From positions 576 to 64,575 of the forward strand of contig NZ_AYZE01000010.1 of the NCBI RefSeq assembly GCF_001436735.1: a stretch of DNA of 64,000 nucleotides, read 5' to 3'. Origin of the DNA: Liquorilactobacillus cacaonum DSM 21116 (GTDB taxonomy: Bacteria; Bacillota; Bacilli; Lactobacillales; Lactobacillaceae). Below, one piece after another: positions 1 through 6,864 of the stretch. Position numbers and translations under genes: made by a program. The first letter of the stretch is position 1, and each line of letters starts with the position of its first letter. The notes under the pieces were generated by a model, which saw only the letters and a program-made list of their open reading frames with translations, was not told where the DNA came from and did no database searches.

Positions 1-4
1 CCAT

Positions 5-87
5 GGAAGGGTAGCGAAGTCTGGCTAAACGCGGCGGACTGTAAATCCGCTCCTTCGGGTTCGGTGGTTCGAATCCACTCCCTTCCA
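5..87 (+). tRNA. tRNA-Tyr (GTA)
   Basis: Cloverleaf with acceptor GGAAGGG pairing CCCTTCC, anticodon GTA, a long variable arm and the T-loop GGTTCGAATCC. The length of 83 nt fits a class II tRNA-Tyr. It is the first complete member of the tRNA cluster in the window. Confidence 0.97.
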
Positions 88-98
88 TTTTTTATAAT

Positions 99-172
99 AG
101 GGGTATAGTTTAAAGGTAGAACTACGGTCTCCAAAACCGTCAGTGTGGGTTCAATTCCTACTACCCCTGCCA
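99..172 (+). tRNA. tRNA-Trp (CCA)
   Basis: Acceptor AGGGGTA pairs with TACCCCT, anticodon CCA lies in the stem-loop CGGTCTCCAAAACCG, and a genome-encoded CCA tail follows (170-172). Confidence 0.96.
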
Positions 173-178
173 TTTGAT

Positions 179-252
179 GGCGATAGTGGCGAAGTGGTTA
201 ACGCACCGGATTGTGGCTCCGGCACGCGTGGGTTCGATTCCCACCTATCGCC
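179..252 (+). tRNA. tRNA-His (GTG)
   Basis: Anticodon GTG in GGATTGTGGCTCC. The extra 5' G at 179 can pair with C252, the G-1:C73 pair specific to histidine tRNAs. The acceptor stem is GCGATAG/CTATCGC. Confidence 0.96.
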
Positions 253-259
253 TTAAGAT

Positions 260-331
260 TGGGTTATAGCCAAGCGGTAAGGCAAGGGACTTTGACTCCC
301 TCATGCGCTGGTTCGAATCCAGCTAACCCAG
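260..331 (+). tRNA. tRNA-Gln (TTG)
   Basis: Acceptor TGGGTTA pairs with TAACCCA, anticodon TTG in GGGACTTTGACTCCC, and a standard T arm GGTTCGAATCC. Confidence 0.96.
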
Positions 332-353
332 TTTTTGGATTTGTTCTATATCT

Positions 354-424
<71 letters not shown>

Positions 425-479
425 TTAGTAGTTGTTTTTTAGGCGCTAACTTTGTTAATTTATTGCAGATTATTTTTAT

Positions 480-564
480 GCCGGTGTGGCGGAATTGGCA
501 GACGCGCTGGACTCAAAATCCAGTGCCCGTTGAGGGCGTATCGGTTCGACCCCGATCACCGGTA
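480..564 (+). tRNA. tRNA-Leu (CAA), prophage integration target
   Basis: Class II tRNA with acceptor GCCGGTG pairing CACCGGT, anticodon CAA in GGACTCAAAATCC and a long variable arm. Its last 16 bases lie inside the 26-bp prophage core (549-574), so integration preserved an intact tRNA gene on the integrase side. The 1:72 pair is a G:T wobble. Confidence 0.95.
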
Positions 565-574
565 TTTTTGGTAA
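549..574. other. attL core, left prophage junction
   Basis: 26 bp identical to 39626-39651. The core spans the 3' end of tRNA-Leu and 10 bp beyond it. The flanking bases differ immediately on both sides (G548 versus A39625, C575 versus A39652). An integrase gene beside it confirms the orientation. Confidence 0.93.
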
Positions 575-591
575 CAATTAGGAACAATTAA

Positions 592-628
592 AAGTCTCAA
601 AACCGCATGGTTGAGGCTTTTTTATTTT
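592..628 (+). terminator. Phage-borne terminator downstream of tRNA-Leu
   Basis: Stem AAGTCTCAA/TTGAGGCTT followed by TTTTTTATTTTT. It lies on the phage side of the core and replaces the host terminator now 39 kb away (39666-39700), whose arms are similar. It could also help end the convergent integrase transcript. Confidence 0.8.
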
Positions 629-640
629 TAGAAAAATTAA

Positions 641-1717
641 TTAATTGTTGAGTTGTTGCAATTTTGTTGCAATCAGCTTATCTGACTTGGCTTTATACTC
701 ATCAATGAGGTAAGCATATTTTTTGGTCGTAGTAGTCAAATCAGCATGTCCTAGTCGTTTACTGATCGCGTAAATATCTATTCCTTGAAATAATAAATAG
801 GCAACGTGAGAATGTCTGAGAGAATGAAAATGAAATCCTTGCCGATGAATGTCACATTGGTCTAGTAATTCACGTAGTTTTTTATTAACTGCGTTTGAAG
901 AAGGTATTGTGTATTGATTGTTGATAAATACCATAGTATTATTATTTACTCTCAATTCTTTTAATATATGCAATAAGTCATCATTTGCAGCAATAATGCG
1001 AGTTGAAGACTGGTTCTTTGTTTCTTTAAGTTTTTTCTGAACATAGCTGTATGATTTATTGATTGAAATTGTTTTATGAATAAAGTCAATATCGTTCCAA
1101 GTTAGCGCTGCAATTTCTCCAAGACGTGCACCGGTGTAAATGGCAGTAAGGATCATGTACTTAGTTGTATATCTAGGATCCATTTTATTTGAAGCAGCAT
1201 TGATTATTTTTTTAATTTCTTCAACGTTTAAATAATCAATATAGCGAGTTTTGTTTTTGTCAAAGGCTAATTCAACTCCGTAAGTAAAGTCCTTTAATAT
1301 TAGGCCATCAAATACAGCTGATTTAACGCAAGCACGCACATAAATATTTATTTCTTGCATCATTTCCTTGCTATGAGTATTTCCATATTTGTTTATGAAA
1401 AGTTGATAGTCCAATCTAGTCATATTTCTTAACTTGGTATAGGGAAAGTAGTTCTTTAGAATGTTAGTAACATGAATATACTTTCTGTACGTGCTAGTAG
1501 CTAATTTGTTTTCTTTATAGGTCTTGTGCCAATGTTCAAAGTATTGTGGGAATGTCATATTTGTTTGGTCAAGGTTCGTTGATTCAATGTCAGAAACATA
1601 TTTTCTTGCTTCAGCTTTAGTATTAAAGCCTGATTTATAAATTTGTTTAAGGTCATCGCCAGTTCTTTTAGATACTCTAACAGACCAACCATTTTTGGTT
1701 TTTTTATAACTTGCCAT
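641..1717 (-). CDS. int: Tyrosine-type phage integrase
   Basis: Site-specific recombinase that would insert and excise the phage at tRNA-Leu. It has an N-terminal arm-binding domain (about residues 1-45, MASYKKTKNGWSVRVSKR), a SAM-like core-binding domain (about 50-150) and the catalytic domain with R198 (TGARLGE), H298-x-x-R301 (HSLRH), H324 (LGHADL) and nucleophile Y334. The length of 358 aa is typical. The ATG at 1717 is preferred because AGGAGGTG lies 6 nt upstream. A GTG nine bases earlier overlaps that ribosome binding site. The 3' end of the gene contains two GTTGCAAT repeats that are candidate arm sites. All catalytic residues are present, so the enzyme should be active. Confidence 0.96.
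   Translation of the reverse strand: MASYKKTKNGWSVRVSKRTGDDLKQIYKSGFNTKAEARKYVSDIESTNLDQTNMTFPQYFEHWHKTYKENKLATSTYRKYIHVTNILKNYFPYTKLRNMTRLDYQLFINKYGNTHSKEMMQEINIYVRACVKSAVFDGLILKDFTYGVELAFDKNKTRYIDYLNVEEIKKIINAASNKMDPRYTTKYMILTAIYTGARLGEIAALTWNDIDFIHKTISINKSYSYVQKKLKETKNQSSTRIIAANDDLLHILKELRVNNNTMVFINNQYTIPSSNAVNKKLRELLDQCDIHRQGFHFHSLRHSHVAYLLFQGIDIYAISKRLGHADLTTTTKKYAYLIDEYKAKSDKLIATKLQQLNN
655..673. promoter_or_regulatory. Candidate integrase arm-type sites, left arm
   Basis: Two direct copies of GTTGCAAT start at 655 and 666, 11 bp apart. The same octamer with the same spacing occurs beside attR at 39572 and 39583. Paired direct repeats flanking the core are typical of arm sites bound by the integrase N-terminal domain. 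Binding is inferred. Confidence 0.55.
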
Positions 1718-1752
1718 TGTTTTCACCTCCTTTATATTTTAAAATAGACAAA

Positions 1753-1770
1753 TAGGGTATAGTTACCCTA
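1753..1770. repeat. Inverted repeat upstream of integrase
   Basis: Palindrome TAGGGTATAGTTACCCTA, a 7-bp stem around TAGT, 36 bp upstream of the integrase start. A second hairpin (ACACATC/GATGTGT, about 1782-1817) lies next to it. They could be a weak terminator for the minus-strand gene upstream or an operator for int. Confidence 0.45.
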
Positions 1771-1819
1771 CATAAACGATGAGACACATCTTTTACTTTG
1801 GTCAGTGGGGGATGTGTTT

Positions 1820-2176
1820 TTATTTTAATTTAAGGAAAAAATATAGTAATCCCAAGATAACTAGTATAGCAAGTATATATTGCCAAAGCGAAACCAATAT
1901 AATGAGTGCAATTATAATTCCAATAAAAGAGTACGTACTAGAGCTATTTTGTTTTGAAATGTGCTTTCTAGATGTACTATTTATTACATCTTTAATTCCA
2001 AAAGTAGTTTTATTATAAACCTTGTTGTACATAGCTTTTTTAGGATTACTTATCCAACCCATACCTTTTTTTCCGTAATATGGGTTAATTGAACGCTTAA
2101 GTTTTCTTTTGAAATTTCCAGTTGTTCGTGCTGAGACAGACTTTTTAAAACTAGGTGTTCTAAGACCAAATTTCAT
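1820..2176 (-). CDS. Hypothetical prophage membrane protein
   Basis: 118 aa. The N-terminal half is strongly basic (RTPSFKKSVSARTTGNFKRKLKR) with a glycine/tyrosine-rich stretch NPYYGKKGMGW. The C-terminal 45 residues are a continuous hydrophobic segment that can form one long or two short membrane helices. I recall similar small proteins in the lysogeny modules of lactobacillus prophages, but no function is established. It lies between integrase and the Ser-rich envelope protein on the same strand, so it is probably expressed in the lysogen. A basic head on a membrane anchor would suit nucleic-acid or envelope contact; that is inference only. Confidence 0.6.
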   Translation of the reverse strand: MKFGLRTPSFKKSVSARTTGNFKRKLKRSINPYYGKKGMGWISNPKKAMYNKVYNKTTFGIKDVINSTSRKHISKQNSSSTYSFIGIIIALIILVSLWQYILAILVILGLLYFFLKLK

Positions 2177-2191
2177 ATTGATTAACTTCCT

Positions 2192-3022
2192 TTATCGGAG
2201 TGACTTTCGATAACCTGCTGCTTGGGCATCAGCTTCTGTATTAAAGTAGACAGCATTAGCTGAATTCATATGATATCCAGCTTGACCAGGCACATGGTAT
2301 ATATGTGACCTAGAGTTACCAATGATTTTTCCAGATGTACCAGTATATAGATTACCTCCAGTATTTGTAGTTGCAGTTGCTTTTGAAATAGCTGCTCGAC
2401 TGCTAGCGGCTGCACTAGATGAAACTGCTGCTACATAACTACTTGATGCGGAGATTGATGCGGAAATTGATTGTGATGAAGCAACAGAAGCAGCTACTGA
2501 TGATGATTCCGACATACTTGACGCAATTGACTCACTTTCAGACGCTGATGATGCAATGCTTGCAGATTCAGAAGCCGCTGATTCGCTTTCTGCTTTGCTC
2601 TCAGCTTTTGCTTCTTTTAAGGATTCTTTCTTTCTTGATAATGATTCAGCTTTTTTCTTTGCAAGTTCGTTAGCTTTTTTCTCTTTTTTTGAGTTACTGG
2701 AAGTATTTTTAACTTGTGATGTTAGGGCCTCACTAGAATGCGAACTAGCTTCAGGACCACCTTTTGCAACATCTACAAATATAGCAGTAGCAAATATTAC
2801 AAGGATACCTAGCATAATTTTTTTGAAATTAAACCTAGAAACACTATGTTTTCTGGTTTTGGAAACAATAAAAGTAATTAAAAAAATAACAAAAAGTATG
2901 AAACTAACTCTAGCTATATTAAGAACGAAGTTACCCGGTAAAAAACCTAGTAACAAGGCAGAAATAATTAACAAAGTAATATAATTATGTTGCCTAATAA
3001 AATTTAAAAACATATCTTTCAC
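2192..3022 (-). CDS. Ser-rich membrane-anchored prophage protein with C-terminal YHVPGQAGYH-type domain
   Basis: Starting from GTG at 3022 (GGGGGAA about 5 nt upstream) the protein is about 276 aa. Two or three hydrophobic segments fill roughly residues 1-85. A charged Lys/Glu region follows, then a Ser/Ala-rich low-complexity stretch of about 70 residues, and a compact C-terminal motif, NSRSHIYHVPGQAGYH with FNTEADAQAAGYRKSLR. That C-terminal pattern resembles the small domain seen at the C-termini of lactobacillus nucleases and surface proteins. The layout suggests a membrane-tethered protein whose serine stalk displays the small domain outside the cell. Because it lies in the lysogeny operon it may change the surface of the lysogen, for example against superinfection. 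An in-frame ATG at 3061 lacks a ribosome binding site. Confidence 0.6.
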   Translation of the reverse strand: MKDMFLNFIRQHNYITLLIISALLLGFLPGNFVLNIARVSFILFVIFLITFIVSKTRKHSVSRFNFKKIMLGILVIFATAIFVDVAKGGPEASSHSSEALTSQVKNTSSNSKKEKKANELAKKKAESLSRKKESLKEAKAESKAESESAASESASIASSASESESIASSMSESSSVAASVASSQSISASISASSSYVAAVSSSAAASSRAAISKATATTNTGGNLYTGTSGKIIGNSRSHIYHVPGQAGYHMNSANAVYFNTEADAQAAGYRKSLR

Positions 3023-3127
3023 AAATATTCCCCCAAAAATAAAGTCAGCTTTTAAAGTCATCAGATTTGGACCTTAACAAATTCTTAATAAATAATACCA
3101 TGAAAAATAAATTTTAAATATAATATA

Positions 3128-3224
3128 TGTAAAAAACATCCAAGATATGATAAAATTATTCCAGATACATGCTAATAAGTTCTAGCCAATGGCTCCCCCC
3201 GAGAAAATTGGCTAGAACTTATTT
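3128..3224 (-). ncRNA. Two-hairpin RNA element, copy A
   Basis: On the minus strand a perfect 17-bp stem (3207-3223 with 3174-3190) encloses a loop containing six G residues. A second, GU-rich hairpin (ATCTGG/CTTGGAT) and TTTTTT follow. A related copy lies at 3881-3977: the first 43 bases align without gaps at 32 positions. The element follows the SHOCT membrane protein gene, so it is at least its terminator. The G-rich loop and the repetition suggest something more. Confidence 0.6.
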
Positions 3225-3248
3225 TGGCTCTTTGCCAAAAAATGTGTA

Positions 3249-3818
3249 TTATAAATTTAAAATTTGTTTCTTTTTTGCATCAAATTCTTCGTTAGTTATG
3301 ATGCCGTCATCTAGCAATTTTTTTAAATCTCGCAAATCATTTAAATTTGATTTTTTTTCTGAACTTATAGACTCGCTAGTGTTGTTTACCGGTGGCTTGG
3401 TAGTTGCGTAAGAACTATTGTTATTAATTTTTTCTTCGAAAGGCATATTTTTAAAGCCTTTTTTAAGAGGAAGTCCCAAAGCAACTAGAATAATAAAGGA
3501 CCATCTGAAGAGATTTAAATCTGGATAATATTTCGTGCTCTCGGTCGATGCTAGTAAGGTTATTATAATAGCAACAATACAAATTGCCCATTCTAACCAT
3601 TTTAAAGGTCGTTTATTGCATGTAACTGAATATATAATCCCAATTATGCCTGCTAATATTGAGAGAATAAGACCAGTTCCTCCTGCACCTTGTGCACTTT
3701 TTGGAATATACAGTGTACCAGCGTAAGCGACTACTCGATATGATTCTTGCCAAGCTATAATTGCAAATACAAAAAGTAAAATTCCCGCTATCAATCTTCT
3801 AATAATAAGTTTGTCCAT
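3249..3818 (-). CDS. SHOCT-domain membrane protein
   Basis: 189 aa with about four hydrophobic helices in the first 120 residues and a soluble tail ending in a SHOCT-like motif (LRDLKKLLDDGIITNEEFDAKK), a short helix pair found at the C-termini of many bacterial and phage membrane proteins. The start ATG at 3818 has a purine-rich upstream stretch (TTGGAGGAACG). It lies just downstream of the CI repressor in the same direction and is separated from it by RNA element copy B. Genes at this position in temperate phages are often lysogenic-conversion or superinfection-exclusion factors. That role is inferred from position; the fold assignment rests on the C-terminal motif. Confidence 0.7.
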   Translation of the reverse strand: MDKLIIRRLIAGILLFVFAIIAWQESYRVVAYAGTLYIPKSAQGAGGTGLILSILAGIIGIIYSVTCNKRPLKWLEWAICIVAIIITLLASTESTKYYPDLNLFRWSFIILVALGLPLKKGFKNMPFEEKINNNSSYATTKPPVNNTSESISSEKKSNLNDLRDLKKLLDDGIITNEEFDAKKKQILNL

Positions 3819-3880
3819 ATTTTCGTTCCTCCAATAGTTGTTGTTTTGATATATGTATCTAAAAAAATTATGTGTTAGTA

Positions 3881-3977
3881 TGTAAAAAATATCTGAGTTA
3901 TGCTATATTTTACTCAGATACATTTTATAGGTCTTAAGTTGTCGCCCCAAATGTGATGAGTTAAGACTTATTTTTTT
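3881..3977 (-). ncRNA. Two-hairpin RNA element, copy B
   Basis: On the minus strand: stem GTCTTAA/TTAAGAC around a loop containing TTTGGGGCGAC, then a perfect 8-bp hairpin ATCTGAGT/ACTCAGAT and TTTTTT. It starts at the CI stop codon. The second hairpin is kept in copy A by G:U pairs that exist only in minus-strand RNA, which sets the functional strand. Confidence 0.6.
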
Positions 3978-4647
3978 GTTTCATTATTACTTTTCCTATG
4001 ATGCGAACATTCTCTGCTGGATAGACCATATCTTCATATTTCTTGTTGGTAGACCTTAATCTAATTTGTCCATCTTCACGATAAATCTTCTTGCAAGTAA
4101 CCCCAATATCTTTGATAGTTACGATAACTATTTGTCCATCAGTGTCAGGTGTAGGCTGATAATGTACGAATGCTTGTGAGCCCTTCTTAAGCAACGGTTC
4201 CATTGAATCCCCAGCGATTGTAACAACTTCATCAGCACCACGAGGAACTTCATTTCTTACTACTATTTCTTCTTGAGAATCTTGATAGTCTCCATCAATA
4301 GGATCTCCTGCAGCAGTTGAACGGCCAGAACGAATAGTTTTGTTGTTTTGTTCTTCTAATTGATTACTGGTAAAATTATAAACGAGCTTTTGTCTAGATT
4401 TTTCTAACTTATCATATATAGAAAGAATATTGTTATCTGAATCAATTCCTAAAAGATATCTTGGATCCAAATTTAAAGCTTTAGCAAAAATCTCTGTTTT
4501 GTTGACAGGAAATTCTCTTGAACCATTTTCATATCTTGATAGAGCAGCTTTTGAAAGTCCAACTTTCTCACCCAATTGATCTAATGACATTTTTTTATTT
4601 TTTCTGGAATCGGTAATTATTTGTAATATTTCTTTGCTTGATCTCAT
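3961..4647 (-). CDS. CI-like phage repressor with S24 autocleavage domain
   Basis: 228 aa lysogeny repressor. The N-terminal HTH (about residues 18-55, LDQLGEKVGLSKAALSRYENG) binds DNA. The C-terminal LexA/S24 domain carries the catalytic Ser in GDSMEP (S148) and a Lys in VTCKKIYRE (K186/187). A likely Ala-Gly cleavage site is A113-G114 in STAAGDP. DNA damage would therefore inactivate it through RecA-stimulated self-cleavage. The start ATG follows GAGGTGAT by 6 nt. Its promoter (-10 at 4673-4678, -35 at 4696-4701) overlaps operator O1, giving autoregulation. It is divergent from the Cro-like gene. Confidence 0.93.
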   Translation of the reverse strand: MRSSKEILQIITDSRKNKKMSLDQLGEKVGLSKAALSRYENGSREFPVNKTEIFAKALNLDPRYLLGIDSDNNILSIYDKLEKSRQKLVYNFTSNQLEEQNNKTIRSGRSTAAGDPIDGDYQDSQEEIVVRNEVPRGADEVVTIAGDSMEPLLKKGSQAFVHYQPTPDTDGQIVIVTIKDIGVTCKKIYREDGQIRLRSTNKKYEDMVYPAENVRIIGKVIMKQKNKS

Positions 4648-4672
4648 CTTATATCACCTCTTAACAGCCATT

Positions 4673-4701
4673 ATTATATACTATTTGTTACCACAAGTAA
4701 A
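4673..4701 (-). promoter_or_regulatory. Promoter of the CI repressor
   Basis: Minus strand -35 TTTACT (4696-4701) and -10 TATAAT (4673-4678) with 17-bp spacing. The -35 lies in operator O1. Confidence 0.8.
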
Positions 4702-4702
4702 C
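4687..4702. promoter_or_regulatory. Operator O1
   Basis: GTTACCACAAGTAAAC, whose reverse complement fits GTTnACnTnyGGTAAC shared with O2 and O3. It covers the -35 of the repressor promoter. Confidence 0.75.
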
Positions 4703-4727
4703 AAAATAAAATTAATAAAAGATAAAC

Positions 4728-4743
4728 GTTGACATACGGTAAC
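4728..4743. promoter_or_regulatory. Operator O2
   Basis: GTTGACATACGGTAAC. It covers the -35 of the early rightward promoter, mirroring O1 over the repressor promoter. Confidence 0.8.
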
Positions 4744-4757
4744 GAAAAAGCTATATT
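4729..4757 (+). promoter_or_regulatory. Early rightward promoter (PR-like)
   Basis: TTGACA (4729-4734) and TATATT (4752-4757) with 17-bp spacing, followed by the GGAGG of the Cro-like gene. Confidence 0.85.
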
Positions 4758-4784
4758 AATATTGTGGAAAGGAGGAGTAAGAAA

Positions 4785-5024
4785 ATGGAAATAAATTTAA
4801 AGCGGATTAAGGCAGAAAGAATTACAGCCGGGATTTCACAACAAGAAATGGCTAAAATTATAGGGGTTTCTCGTGGTGCTTATTGGAAACGTGAGAATGG
4901 TCAAACTCAAATTGGGGTTGAAGAACTTGCTAAAATTGCGGAAGCAATTGGAATAGATAAAAATAACATTGGAATTTTTTTTAAATTTGGTGTTACCGAA
5001 TGTCAACATTTAGTTACCAAATAG
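4785..5024 (+). CDS. Cro-like HTH regulator
   Basis: 79-aa XRE-family protein almost wholly made of one HTH domain (RIKAERITAGISQQEMAKIIGVSRGAYWKRENGQ). It is the first gene from the rightward promoter and is expected to bind the same operators as CI to favour lytic growth. The ATG at 4785 is chosen because AAGGAGG lies about 9 nt upstream; an earlier in-frame GTG at 4764 precedes that site. The last codons contain a third operator copy (O3), so the coding end doubles as a regulatory site. Confidence 0.9.
   Translation: MEINLKRIKAERITAGISQQEMAKIIGVSRGAYWKRENGQTQIGVEELAKIAEAIGIDKNNIGIFFKFGVTECQHLVTK
4992..5007. promoter_or_regulatory. Operator O3 inside the end of the cro-like gene
   Basis: GTTACCGAATGTCAAC, whose reverse complement differs from O2 at only one of 16 positions. 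A further GTTACC half-site follows at 5013-5018. It lies about 235 bp downstream of the early promoter. Confidence 0.7.
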
Positions 5025-5042
5025 AAAGGAGAAACGATAAAG

Positions 5043-5255
5043 ATGAAAAAACAACAAAGAATTATTCATGATTTTATTTATTTTTACAAAGATAAAAATA
5101 AGAATAACATTCCAATTTTAACTGGAAGTGATATTAGATTTGAATCGATTATTTGGCTGGATTTAGAACAAAAAAAGAAAATTTTCACTAATTGGGAAAA
5201 AAGTAAAAATAATCTTTTTGTATTTGTTGACGGTATGGAGTTCAAATTAGCCTAG
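5043..5255 (+). CDS. Hypothetical small early phage protein
   Basis: 70 aa, Lys/Asn/Phe-rich, with no domain I recognise. AAAGGAG lies upstream of the ATG at 5043. It follows the Cro-like gene by 18 nt, so it is co-transcribed from the early promoter. Its end overlaps the convergent DUF2513 gene by 9 bp. No function is assigned. Confidence 0.6.
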   Translation: MKKQQRIIHDFIYFYKDKNKNNIPILTGSDIRFESIIWLDLEQKKKIFTNWEKSKNNLFVFVDGMEFKLA

Positions 5256-5624
5256 ATTCAATGAACTAACAATAACTTTTGCAGCGACAGAGGAAATGAT
5301 GTCCAAGGAAACACTAGCAAATTTAGAGGTAGTTTTTTTAGTTTTCTTCCAAACTTCAGGATCACGTATGTTATCAAGATATTTATGACCTTCAAAGGTT
5401 AGATTACCTGGTTGAATCCACATAGGCATATCGTTTCCCCAAGTAATTTTGGAGGTTACAAAGTTACCTTCAGCTAATTTATTAAGCGTATAAACTAATT
5501 CATCACGTGTTTTATTTAGTTCCTTTGATAACTCAATAAAGTCATTTTCCGAAGGACCTCTTAAGTTGGAACTACTTTCATAGGCTAGTAAAAGATTGCG
5601 GACGTAATCATGATCTAGTTTCAT
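5247..5624 (-). CDS. DUF2513-type phage protein
   Basis: 125 aa. The start MKLDHDYVRNLLLAYE, the winged-helix-like middle (DFIELSKELNKTRDELVYTLNKLAEGNFV) and LTFEGHKYLDNIRDPEVWKKTKK match the DUF2513 family of phage-encoded proteins, which are predicted DNA-binding proteins of unknown role. It is the only gene on the minus strand inside the early rightward module. It has its own start signals (AAAGGTGGTG before the ATG, TATAAT further upstream), so it can be expressed in the lysogen when the early promoter is silent. That makes it a candidate lysogeny-state or moron gene. Confidence 0.75.
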   Translation of the reverse strand: MKLDHDYVRNLLLAYESSSNLRGPSENDFIELSKELNKTRDELVYTLNKLAEGNFVTSKITWGNDMPMWIQPGNLTFEGHKYLDNIRDPEVWKKTKKTTSKFASVSLDIISSVAAKVIVSSLNLG

Positions 5625-5717
5625 ATAATTTCACCACCTTTTTGGAACATCTAGAATTATACTACTAAAAAAATAAAAGGAGTTATGCACAAAAATAAAA
5701 ATATAGGAGATGAAGAC

Positions 5718-6050
5718 ATGGAAACATTAATTAACGAAAAAGTAATCTTACAACTAGTTGATAAAAAAGTATCTGATATTGCTAGTGAAACATTGAAATC
5801 TAAACTAGATGGAATTACATGGTGTATGAATGACTTTCGCAAAAATTGTTGTGGCAATAAAAGCCCTGATTGGGTAGCAACTTTTATTTTTGCTGAGTTT
5901 AAAAGTGAAATCAACTATCGCAATGGAGGCTGGCTTATTCCAGCACGTGGCAAAGGCACAGCAAATATCATTTTTGCAAAAAAGGCCATGGAGTGGATGG
6001 AGAAGAATCAACAGCGAATTGATTGGGATGCAAGGTTAGAAAGGAAATGA
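5718..6050 (+). CDS. DUF771-type phage protein (excisionase-like)
   Basis: 110 aa. The pattern WCMNDFRKNCCGNKSPDWVATFIFAEFKSEI, then NGGWLIPARGKG, is characteristic of DUF771 proteins of Firmicutes phages, small predicted DNA-binding proteins related to excisionase or HTH proteins. The ATG at 5718 follows TAGGAG. An in-frame ATG 33 bases earlier has a poorer site. It lies in the early module just before the antirepressor. A role as excisionase or early regulator is possible but not shown. Confidence 0.75.
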   Translation: METLINEKVILQLVDKKVSDIASETLKSKLDGITWCMNDFRKNCCGNKSPDWVATFIFAEFKSEINYRNGGWLIPARGKGTANIIFAKKAMEWMEKNQQRIDWDARLERK

Positions 6051-6054
6051 TGTT

Positions 6055-6768
6055 ATGAACGAAATTAAGCCAGTTAGATTCAACCAAGAACTGATTTTAA
6101 CAACAGAACAACTAGCCGAGTTCTATGGAACTACTGTGGATCGTATTAAACAAAATTTTAAGAGAAATGAGGCTAAGTTTGAAGAAACGAAACACTATTT
6201 CTTACTGGAAGGAAATGAATTAAAAAGTTTCAAGGACCAAGTATCAAATAGCTCCTTGGTGGCGGAAAGAACAGCTCATTTATATCTTTGGACCAAGCGT
6301 GGAGCAAGCCGACACTCAAAAATGCTGGGTACGGAACGTGCATGGGATATGTTTGATGAACTTGAAGAAAACTATTTTACACAAAAAATAGTTCCAATGA
6401 GTTTACCAGGACAAATAAAATTAATCGCTCAAGGTTATAGCCAACTTGAAGAGGATGTTAAACAAATTAAAGAGAATATGGGACTTCCTGGAAATATGGC
6501 CTATCGTTTTACTAGAGAAAGAAATAAAAAGGTTATTAATTCTTTAGGCGGAAAAGATAGCAATGCTTACCAAGACAAAGCGCTGCGTACTAAAACATAT
6601 AGTACTTTGTTTAAATCGTTCAAAGAAACATTTATGCAAGATCGTTATAGTGATACTCCAATTTCTCGATTTAATGAGGCTCTTGAATTTGTACAAAGTT
6701 GGTATGTACCTTTTGAACTACAAAGAGAGATAAATACAGTTAATGCACAAACTAAAATAGCTTTATAA
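6055..6768 (+). CDS. Phage antirepressor, ORF6N + ORF6C domains
   Basis: 237 aa. The N-terminal ORF6N domain (about residues 1-105) includes LTTEQLAEFYGTTVDRIKQNFKRN and LYLWTKRGASRHSKML. The C-terminal ORF6C domain (about 125-235) includes LEEDVKQIKENMGLPGNMAYRF and SRFNEALEFVQSWYVPFEL. This pairing is typical of anti-repressors that push temperate phages into lytic growth by blocking or displacing CI. It begins 4 nt after the DUF771 gene and is expressed from the early promoter. Confidence 0.88.
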   Translation: MNEIKPVRFNQELILTTEQLAEFYGTTVDRIKQNFKRNEAKFEETKHYFLLEGNELKSFKDQVSNSSLVAERTAHLYLWTKRGASRHSKMLGTERAWDMFDELEENYFTQKIVPMSLPGQIKLIAQGYSQLEEDVKQIKENMGLPGNMAYRFTRERNKKVINSLGGKDSNAYQDKALRTKTYSTLFKSFKETFMQDRYSDTPISRFNEALEFVQSWYVPFELQREINTVNAQTKIAL

Positions 6769-6780
6769 AGGAGAATTAAG

Positions 6781-6864
6781 ATGGTTTTACTGATGGGTTT
6801 TATCGCTTTTATCGCGATTGTTGCAATTATGCTCTTAGATGAGCAGAGAGGGGATAAGAAATGA
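6781..6864 (+). CDS. Tiny single-helix membrane peptide
   Basis: 27 aa, beginning MVLLMGFIAFIAIVAIMLLD and ending EQRGDKK: one hydrophobic helix with a charged tail. AAGGAG lies 6 nt before the ATG, and its stop overlaps the next ATG (ATGA), so it looks translationally coupled. Function unknown. Small membrane peptides are common in phage early operons. Confidence 0.6.
   Translation: MVLLMGFIAFIAIVAIMLLDEQRGDKK

Noticed and set aside
1782..1817. Third copy of the two-hairpin RNA element after the 118-aa gene
   Set aside because: Two hairpins are present, but the loop is C-rich on the minus strand, the conserved ATGTATCTG stretch and T6 are absent, and it does not align with copies A and B.
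2400..2600. Short-repeat array that might suggest CRISPR or a satellite
   Set aside because: It is codon repetition for a Ser/Ala linker (TCA/GCA/GAT patterns) without regular spacers.
2556..2984. Long plus-strand open frame opposite the Ser-rich membrane protein
   Set aside because: It is an antisense shadow of the repetitive serine codons; it has no ribosome binding site or protein-like composition.
5013..5028. Possible fourth CI/Cro operator
   Set aside because: Only the half-site GTTACC is present; the other half does not fit the consensus.
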